DNA of 51,086 nt, taken from the NCBI GenBank assembly GCA_026988115.1, contig JALSLV010000074.1, positions 1 through 51,086 of the forward strand, read 5' to 3'. The notes beneath the pieces are model-generated. The model ran no database searches. It had not been told where the DNA came from and was given only the letters and a program-made list of their open reading frames with translations. A program made the position numbers and the translations under genes. This document shows, in pieces, positions 45,812-51,086 of this stretch (positions are counted from its first letter, which is position 1; each line of letters opens with the position of its first letter). Origin of the DNA: Lysobacterales bacterium. GTDB taxonomy: Bacteria; Pseudomonadota; Gammaproteobacteria; Xanthomonadales; Marinicellaceae.

Positions 45812-45841
45812 ATTATAACACTTAGCACAAAATTTTGTTAA
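45812..45841 (-). promoter_or_regulatory. sigma70 promoter of the thrS leader
   Basis: TTAACA (45836-45841; five of six to TTGACA) and a perfect TATAAT (45812-45817) are 18 bases apart on the minus strand. The predicted start of transcription is about 45805, the first base of the leader ATG. The region also serves the divergent hslR gene. Confidence 0.75.
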
Positions 45842-45873
45842 AATCTTAAGCTTATTCAATAAAATAATTAATT

Positions 45874-46254
45874 ATGGCAACAAGAATTGATAAATGGCTG
45901 TGGTCAACACGTTTTTATAAGACGCGTTCTTTAGCTAAAAAGCACGTAGAAAGTGGCAAGGTTAAAATTGCTGGACAAAAGGTCAAACCTTCGCGTGCCG
46001 TGCATGTGGGTGATGAGTTGACTATAAAGAAAGGCGATTTGACTTGGGAAGTGGAAGTTTTACGTACCATTGATAAACGTGTGGGAGCAAAGATAGCCGT
46101 TGAGTGTTATGAAGAAACTCCTGAGTCAATAAAAGCAAGAGAAGATATTGTCACCGAAAGTAAGATGGTATTCTCCTCTGCTCCACGCCCTGCCAAGCAT
46201 CCTGACAAAAAATCCAGACGCAAATTGATTGAAATTAAGAAGGGCGGTTTTTAA
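45874..46254 (+). CDS. hslR: ribosome-associated heat shock protein Hsp15 (S4 domain)
   Basis: This 126-residue protein has an N-terminal S4 RNA-binding domain (about 1-60; TRIDKWLWSTRFYKTRSLAKK) and a basic C-terminal tail (KKSRRKLIEIKKGGF). Hsp15 binds stalled 50S-nascent chain-tRNA complexes and aids recycling after heat shock. The length and motifs fit HslR. It is divergent from thrS, which is not its usual neighbour, and convergent with the ankyrin gene. Confidence 0.9.
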   Translation: MATRIDKWLWSTRFYKTRSLAKKHVESGKVKIAGQKVKPSRAVHVGDELTIKKGDLTWEVEVLRTIDKRVGAKIAVECYEETPESIKAREDIVTESKMVFSSAPRPAKHPDKKSRRKLIEIKKGGF

Positions 46255-46272
46255 TGATTGCTTTGGCTTTTA

Positions 46273-47889
46273 CTACTTGTTTAGTGGTTCAAATTCATAA
46301 GTATCATACAATTCAATACCATACAGTGTTATCTTGTATCTAATTTTAAGTAAATTCTTATTCAAAACGACTATTTCATAAGTAGAATTATCAAGAAACA
46401 ATTGAGATTTTGTTTCTGAAAGAGCCCATTGTCCTTGTTTTTCATTTTCTTGAAATCTAATGGTAAGTATGTTGTCTTTTTTAAAGTCGTAAGTAGCTAC
46501 TTTTTTCTTTGGTGATACAACTCCTTTTAATTTATTTGATGAACTATCAGTAATCTCTCCTGACATGACATTTTGATAATACTTTTTTTTGTTTTTCCAT
46601 AGTGTGTTAATTAATAACATATCGAGTTTGCTGTATTTCTTTGGCTGTGTAAACACCCTCTTCTTTTTAGCTTCCTTGACTATCTCTACCGCTCCGTACT
46701 CTTTTAAAACATCGATTATTGCGTAGAAACCATGCCTGTATTGAGCTTTTGCATTTTTGAGTAATTGGTTGAGGTTTTTTTGCTTGTTTTTATCAACTCC
46801 TAATTCTAATAATTGCTTAGCCAGTTTTAAGTTGTTTAAACCAATGGCTTTACGCAGCCATAAATGACCGTCTTCTCTAACAAAACGCTGTGTATCAATT
46901 CCAAAATCCAACAACAAATTAAATGCTTCATAATCAACTGTGGGATTATTATTTAACAGCCGGCTAAATATTATTCTTAAAACTGTTCTTTCTTTTTCTA
47001 CCGTTGTAAAATAATTAGGGTTTTCCTTTAAAATGTGTCTTGCAATATCGTTTTGGCTTTTTAGAAGTGCTGCGGAAAGTATGGACATATTACCTAAGTT
47101 TATTGCAGTAATATCTGCACCAATTTTAATAAGTTCTTTAGTAATTTTAGGTTGATTTGAGCGGATACTAATTAATAATACACTATCACCGTCCTTTTTT
47201 GCATTTGGTGAAATACCACCCTTTTTAAGCAGTCTTAATGCAGTTTTACCGTGTCCTTGCCTCATTTGCGAAATAAACAAATCATCTTTAAACTCTTGTG
47301 ACTCATAACTATCGTCTAAATCAAATAATTTTTCAGGGTAAATAGATTCGATAATTCTTTGAGTTATTGATTTATCTTCTGAATAGTTACAGTTTTCTTT
47401 TAAGTATTTGATGTAAATGACGTCTTCAGCATTAATTGCAGTAGAAAAAGCATTTTTTCCTGAGAGATCTTTGCTGTTACATGATATACCTTTACCAATT
47501 AAAAGTTTTAAAGCTGTAAAATTTTGAGATTTTATTGCTCTTGATAACAAACTTGAGGCTTTGGGTTCTAAATCATTTAAGCTTAAATCTGATAGTGTAT
47601 TTAAAAGCAATATTTTATCTTTTTTATTGATAGCATTATATAAATCTCTAAACAAAAGAAATAATTCTTTACCTCTTTTTTCTTTTTGCTCTAATTCCTC
47701 AACTGTAATCCCATAGGATTTTGCTATATCTTTTTGTAATATATTATGAGTAGTTTGAGCAAATTGCTTTTCATAATCTTCAGGCGTAGGTATGTAAACT
47801 TTAGCTAAGATAAAAGCAATAATTGCTATAACTACTAACAGCAATGATGGTCTAGACAATTTGAATTTGTTGAGTAATATATTCTTCAC
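46273..47889 (-). CDS. membrane-anchored ankyrin-repeat protein
   Basis: This 538-residue protein has one N-terminal transmembrane helix (about 14-32, LLLVVIAIIAFILAKVYI). Several degenerate ankyrin repeats follow, at about 110-160, 205-280 and 330-365 (for example SVLLISIRSNQPKITKELIKIGADITAINLG). A C-terminal beta-rich domain (about 430-538) follows. The topology suggests a periplasmic protein-binding role. No toxin or partner gene is adjacent, and the function is unknown. It lies downstream of the TelA operon but behind a terminator. Confidence 0.8.
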   Translation of the reverse strand: MKNILLNKFKLSRPSLLLVVIAIIAFILAKVYIPTPEDYEKQFAQTTHNILQKDIAKSYGITVEELEQKEKRGKELFLLFRDLYNAINKKDKILLLNTLSDLSLNDLEPKASSLLSRAIKSQNFTALKLLIGKGISCNSKDLSGKNAFSTAINAEDVIYIKYLKENCNYSEDKSITQRIIESIYPEKLFDLDDSYESQEFKDDLFISQMRQGHGKTALRLLKKGGISPNAKKDGDSVLLISIRSNQPKITKELIKIGADITAINLGNMSILSAALLKSQNDIARHILKENPNYFTTVEKERTVLRIIFSRLLNNNPTVDYEAFNLLLDFGIDTQRFVREDGHLWLRKAIGLNNLKLAKQLLELGVDKNKQKNLNQLLKNAKAQYRHGFYAIIDVLKEYGAVEIVKEAKKKRVFTQPKKYSKLDMLLINTLWKNKKKYYQNVMSGEITDSSSNKLKGVVSPKKKVATYDFKKDNILTIRFQENEKQGQWALSETKSQLFLDNSTYEIVVLNKNLLKIRYKITLYGIELYDTYEFEPLNK

Positions 47890-47902
47890 TTGGTTTTCTC
47901 AT

Positions 47903-47928
47903 AAAAAAAGACGCCGATTTGACGTCTT
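47903..47928 (-). terminator. terminator after the TelA operon
   Basis: On the minus strand, AAGACG and CGTCTT form a stem with a nine-base loop, followed by a run of seven T. It lies 26 bases after the TelA stop and before the ankyrin gene. Confidence 0.82.
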
Positions 47929-47953
47929 CCTCTATTTTATACTTTAGTAACAC

Positions 47954-49105
47954 TTAAGTCTTTTCTATTGCTTCTGCTTTAACCTTATTGGTAATCAACG
48001 CTTCTCTTAGCTTGCTTTCGGTTTCAGCTAATTCTGCTACCGCTTTTTTGCGCATCGCTTTGCCTTCTTCTGATATTCGCAAACTATCTTCAATGGTTTC
48101 AATTAGTGTTTGATTAGCTTCTTTGATGACTTCAATATCAAATATTCCACGCTCTAACTGTTCACGTACTTGTTTATTGGCGATTTTTAGGTTTTCTGCG
48201 TTACCTTTTAACAATTCATTGGTTAAATCGGAGGCATCTTTGATTGTTTTTGCTGCAGCACCACTGCGCCAAATTGTGACAGTTTGAGCCAGTTGTTGTC
48301 TCCATAATGGAATGGTGTTGGCGACTGTTGAATTGATTTTATTAATTAAGCCTTTGTCATTTTCTTGGACAAGTCGAATACTTGGCAAGCTCTGTAATGT
48401 CACCTGCCGAGTCAAACGCAAATCATGTACACGACGCTCTAAATCATCACGAGAGCCTTTTAAATCACGTAATTCTTGGGCTTTTAGCATGTCATCTGAG
48501 TCTTCTGCAGCTTTTTGCAAGGCTGGCACTTCTTCTTCATCCACTTGGCGTAGCTTTTCTTCACCTGCATTGATGTAGGTTTCCAATTTGTGGAAATATT
48601 CTAGGTTGGCTTCGTACAGTTTATCTAAGCTAACGATGTCTTTGAGCAAGACCTGTTCGTGTTTTTCGAGCTTGGTTGTTATGGAGTCTATTTGATGTTG
48701 GACTGTTTCGTACTTTTGTAAAAACTTTGCCAATGGTTTTGCTCGACCAAATAATCGGGCAAAAAAGCCTGGTTTTTTATTGGGATCTAATTCATTAACA
48801 TCAAAACCACGAATAGTCGCCACCATTTCATTTAAGGCTTCACCTGACTGCCCTAATTCTTTGTTTTTGACGCCTTCGAGCATTTTGTCAGATATTTCAG
48901 TAACCTTTTCTTGTGCTGAGGATCCAAAATAAATGATAGAATTGCTGTCTTTCATATTTATTTCATTTATCAAACTGTCAATGGCTTCTTTTTCTTTAGA
49001 GTCCACCTCTGAATAGGCAACCATGGCATTTTTTACCCCTGGCACAATTTCTCCATCTGCTAATGTGGTTTGCTCAACTGCTGTTTTCACTTCTGTTTCT
49101 GTCAT
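47954..49105 (-). CDS. TelA-family toxic-anion-resistance protein
   Basis: This 383-residue, mostly alpha-helical cytosolic protein belongs to the TelA/KlaA family. The central part (about 110-340) includes the conserved GFFARLFGRAKPLAKFLQKYETVQHQID and TIPLWRQQLAQTVTIWRSGAAAKTIKDA stretches. TelA proteins were linked to tellurite resistance and more generally to envelope stress and colicin tolerance. The mechanism is unknown. It is the last gene of an operon with the XpaC gene (25-base gap), the 29-residue membrane ORF and the FHA cyclase. Confidence 0.9.
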   Translation of the reverse strand: MTETEVKTAVEQTTLADGEIVPGVKNAMVAYSEVDSKEKEAIDSLINEINMKDSNSIIYFGSSAQEKVTEISDKMLEGVKNKELGQSGEALNEMVATIRGFDVNELDPNKKPGFFARLFGRAKPLAKFLQKYETVQHQIDSITTKLEKHEQVLLKDIVSLDKLYEANLEYFHKLETYINAGEEKLRQVDEEEVPALQKAAEDSDDMLKAQELRDLKGSRDDLERRVHDLRLTRQVTLQSLPSIRLVQENDKGLINKINSTVANTIPLWRQQLAQTVTIWRSGAAAKTIKDASDLTNELLKGNAENLKIANKQVREQLERGIFDIEVIKEANQTLIETIEDSLRISEEGKAMRKKAVAELAETESKLREALITNKVKAEAIEKT

Positions 49106-49130
49106 AATCTTATCCTTTTGTTCTTAAATT

Positions 49131-49967
49131 TTACTTTATTCCTTGTTTCTTTAACAAGGTGTTTAATACTTCTATATCGACGTCTAAATCAAAGACATCA
49201 CTGGAAATAAGTTTTTCATGCTGTTTGCTAAAAACTTCTTCAATATTATCCAATACTTCTTTGAAGTTCTCTTCTAACTCTTTATTTTCTGATTTTTCAT
49301 GTGTTTCCACATAGCGTTCAACCACGCTTTCTGCTCCTGTTAAATAGGTGTTGAGAAAACGCCTCGCCTTTTTGATTTTCTTGGGGTTCTCGAATAAAAC
49401 ATTCAGTACTTCACGCGCCTTTGCCGCTATGCTATTGAGCTTTGAAGACATTTGCGCATTGTTAATGTTTTTTGAAGAGTTTTCAATATTAATAACGAGA
49501 CTCTCACTGTCTTGTAGGATTTCCAGTGCTTTTTCTGAATCGTTGATGTCTGAAAAGCTGATATTTTTTGATTTAACTGGATCCATTCCATACCATAACC
49601 AGCAACCAATTGTGGCAGCTAATCCAAAACCAATAGCAGCAAAAAGATTGTAGCCATTTAATAACCATGCTGAAACAAAGCTCGTAATGCCGAGTAATAA
49701 TGAGCCCAAAAACATCATCGGAAAAGGTGGGTTTTGAACGAATTTTCGTGAGGAATAAAGTCCTTTGTTTTTTAACCCTATGCTCATCCACAAAGCCGCC
49801 AAAATTGTGCCTACAAAAACAGCGGAAACAATAACAAGATTGATAATTTCACCTTTGAGAAGTTTGGATATAATACTCAATAGATAAGGTAAGGAATAGA
49901 AATACAACAACCACGCCCCATAGTTGTTGACACTTTGCACATGTGTTTGTCTGTATTTAATTGCCAT
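49131..49967 (-). CDS. XpaC-like membrane protein
   Basis: This 278-residue protein has four hydrophobic segments in the first 120 residues (for example LVIVSAVFVGTILAALWMSI). A cytosolic helical C-terminal domain (about 150-270) holds AAKAREVLNVLFENPKKIKKARRFLNTYLTGAESVVERY. That domain is typical of the 5-bromo-4-chloroindolyl phosphate hydrolysis (XpaC) family. XpaC and TelA are commonly adjacent, as here. The enzymatic name reflects an old phenotype and should not be taken literally. Its start overlaps the small membrane ORF by 11 bases. Confidence 0.82.
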   Translation of the reverse strand: MAIKYRQTHVQSVNNYGAWLLYFYSLPYLLSIISKLLKGEIINLVIVSAVFVGTILAALWMSIGLKNKGLYSSRKFVQNPPFPMMFLGSLLLGITSFVSAWLLNGYNLFAAIGFGLAATIGCWLWYGMDPVKSKNISFSDINDSEKALEILQDSESLVINIENSSKNINNAQMSSKLNSIAAKAREVLNVLFENPKKIKKARRFLNTYLTGAESVVERYVETHEKSENKELEENFKEVLDNIEEVFSKQHEKLISSDVFDLDVDIEVLNTLLKKQGIK

Positions 49968-50046
49968 AAAATAATTTAACTCCTAAATACAATACTGCAA
50001 ATGTTATCAGTAAAAACCCACTTATACGCCGAATAAAATCTTGCAT
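49957..50046 (-). CDS. 29-residue single-pass membrane protein in the TelA operon
   Basis: ATG at 50046 is preceded by AAAGGAG with five-base spacing, an excellent ribosome-binding site that overlaps the stop of the cyclase gene. The peptide begins MQDFIRRISG and continues with a hydrophobic span (about 11-27, FLLITFAVLYLGVKLF). It ends 11 bases inside the XpaC gene. The positive N-terminal residues suggest the N-terminus faces the cytosol. I know of no named family. Its position, coupled to both neighbours, suggests it works with XpaC/TelA or in translational coupling. Confidence 0.6.
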   Translation of the reverse strand: MQDFIRRISGFLLITFAVLYLGVKLFYGN

Positions 50047-50055
50047 AATTCTCCT

Positions 50056-50934
50056 TTATATTTCAAATTTAATCACTATTGACGGATCGGAAAAATCCGC
50101 ACTGCCTAATGATATTTGCCCTTTACCGAGCAATACCGTTTTGTCACGATGAAGGCGCAAACTGTTGCCTCCAATTTCTAACCATGTGCCATTGGTGCTT
50201 TGATCTACTATTTTAAAATTCCCATCTGAAAACTGGATTTCTGCATGTAAACGGGATGCCATGGGTGCTAATATCTGTATATCGCACTCTTCTCCCCTGC
50301 CAATGACTTTGTTCGGAGAGTTTTCGGTCATTTTGATTTTTCTGCCATTGATTTCCAATTCCATGCAGTAATCGGATTCGGGTAGCTTTAAATCTAAAGC
50401 TGTCGAAATGCGCGTTACTTGAGACTCGTCTTTTTGCCAAAATATTTCTATAATTTTAACTGCCAATAACTTTCCTTTGACTTTCGTTTTACCCAGTGAA
50501 CGGTAACGAACGGCACAGTTTTCGTCATTTTCTTTAAACGTCACTGAGTTGGTGATAATTTGCCCTTTTTTAGCAAAACCTGCCATTCGTGCTGCAACAT
50601 TAACCGTGTCACCATAAACATCGCCATCCTCAGCAATAACATTGCCGTGGTGAAAACCAATCCTTATGCCGATGGGGTGAGAACCAAGAACAAAATTGCC
50701 TGCCACGCGTTCTTGCATTCCTACAGCCGCACAAATGGCATCTTCCGCATTGGGGAAAGTGCACATAATTTCATCTCCAATCGTTTTGATTAGGACTCCA
50801 TTATATCTATCTGATACTTCTATCAATGTATCGAGAACTGAAGAAATTGCCGAACGAGCCTTATCGTCACCGTATTTATCAAACAGTGCTGTGCTTTGAG
50901 CAATATCGGCAAAAAGTACCGTTAATTTAGGCAT
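50056..50934 (-). CDS. class III adenylate/guanylate cyclase with FHA domain
   Basis: This 292-residue cytosolic protein has a class III cyclase catalytic domain (about 1-165). Metal-binding Asp10 is in LFADIAQST, and the second Asp lies in KTIGDEIMCTF with the base-recognition Lys. The transition-state Asn and Arg are in VNVAARM with the preceding Asp in YGDT. All key residues are kept, so it is probably active, with an adenylate-type Lys/Asp pair. The C-terminal FHA domain (about 205-275; VIGRGEECDI, RLHAEI, STNGTWLEI) would bind phosphothreonine proteins. Its start overlaps the upstream E1 gene by eight bases. Confidence 0.9.
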   Translation of the reverse strand: MPKLTVLFADIAQSTALFDKYGDDKARSAISSVLDTLIEVSDRYNGVLIKTIGDEIMCTFPNAEDAICAAVGMQERVAGNFVLGSHPIGIRIGFHHGNVIAEDGDVYGDTVNVAARMAGFAKKGQIITNSVTFKENDENCAVRYRSLGKTKVKGKLLAVKIIEIFWQKDESQVTRISTALDLKLPESDYCMELEINGRKIKMTENSPNKVIGRGEECDIQILAPMASRLHAEIQFSDGNFKIVDQSTNGTWLEIGGNSLRLHRDKTVLLGKGQISLGSADFSDPSIVIKFEI

Positions 50935-51086
50935 TTTCTTTTCTCATTTCGGACAATTCCTTTAATCGTTCAACAACGATATTTTTATGTGGCAAAACCA
51001 AAGCAGAGGCATCACCAAGTGGTGTAAAAGTATCAAACCCAGTTATTTTGCTAATTCTTGGAGGGTTTTTTAGCCCTTCAATAATA
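50927..51086 (-). CDS. C-terminal end of a dehydrogenase E1 beta/transketolase-like protein (partial)
   Basis: About 52 residues of an ORF continue past the window edge. The segment reads ISKITGFDTFTPLGDASALVLP, which resembles the C-terminal tail of E1 beta subunits of 2-oxoacid dehydrogenases (VTGFDT..P). It ends ELSEMRKENA. It overlaps the cyclase start by eight bases (stop TAA at 50927-50929). The exact substrate and whether it is a fused alpha-beta protein cannot be judged from this fragment. Confidence 0.6.
   Translation of the reverse strand, partial: IIEGLKNPPRISKITGFDTFTPLGDASALVLPHKNIVVERLKELSEMRKENA

Noticed and set aside
1-51086. CRISPR array, prophage or integrative element
   Set aside because: No regularly spaced direct repeats, integrase, transposase or phage structural genes were seen; the only repeat family found is the two-copy hairpin element.

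Overview
The window reads as about 51 kb of chromosome from a low-GC gammaproteobacterium. The clearest taxonomic evidence is the minus-strand run thrS-infC-rpmI-rplT-pheS-pheT-ihfA-MerR (45707 to 38377), whose order is typical of Gammaproteobacteria. A secreted protein ending in an 'IF..GFE' tail and a membrane urate oxidase with a cytochrome c domain point towards Marinicella or another Xanthomonadales-related marine lineage. That lineage call is inference from motifs and needs a 16S or protein search. There is no prophage, integrase, transposase gene or CRISPR array. Nearly all of the window is ordinary chromosomal coding sequence with short intergenic gaps.

Layout: 1-2037 holds a LysR regulator, tRNA-Ser(TGA) and a peroxiredoxin. 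2038-5363 (minus) holds a PHA-system protein, a BlaI/M56-TonB sensor pair and a PPK2 polyphosphate kinase. 5476-10569 (plus) holds PlsC, CorC, a DUF4105 membrane protein, an SPFH-GYF protein and a zinc-ribbon membrane protein. A 238-bp hairpin-rich element (10570-10807) fills the next gap. 10815-18433 (minus) holds an ECF sigma factor, its putative anti-sigma partner, a VWA lipoprotein, an Omp85-type barrel, PuuD and an ALDH7-type dehydrogenase. 18674-20793 holds two secreted proteins. 20875-25928 holds a DUF6986 aldolase-like protein, a Bax-inhibitor-1 protein, HtpX, a short ThiI and a GNAT enzyme. 25939-31862 (minus) holds an astacin-like protease with a new-looking four-cysteine repeat, a DUF748 protein and FadD. 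31999-38259 (plus) holds an SLC13 transporter, a glutamate-cysteine-ligase/CBS fusion, a NYN protein, an FAH hydrolase and an MBL hydrolase. 38377-45707 is the translation and IHF block. 45874-51086 holds Hsp15, an ankyrin protein and a TelA/XpaC/small membrane protein/FHA-cyclase operon ending in a partial E1 subunit.

The most interesting signal lies upstream of thrS. A strong promoter leads directly into a seven-residue reading frame, Met-Lys-Thr-Thr-Thr-Thr-Asn. It is followed by two mutually exclusive hairpins, one of which is a terminator with a nine-U run. This is the architecture of a threonine-codon transcription attenuator, and its leader is probably leaderless. E. coli thrS is instead controlled by ThrRS binding its own mRNA.

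Other points for a second look are a 29-residue membrane protein in the TelA/XpaC operon, infC starting at ATC, a TIR-bounded repeat whose end supplies the stop codon of the LysR gene, the Cys4 repeat in the astacin-like protease, and a TonB-plug-like motif shared by the anti-sigma and VWA proteins.
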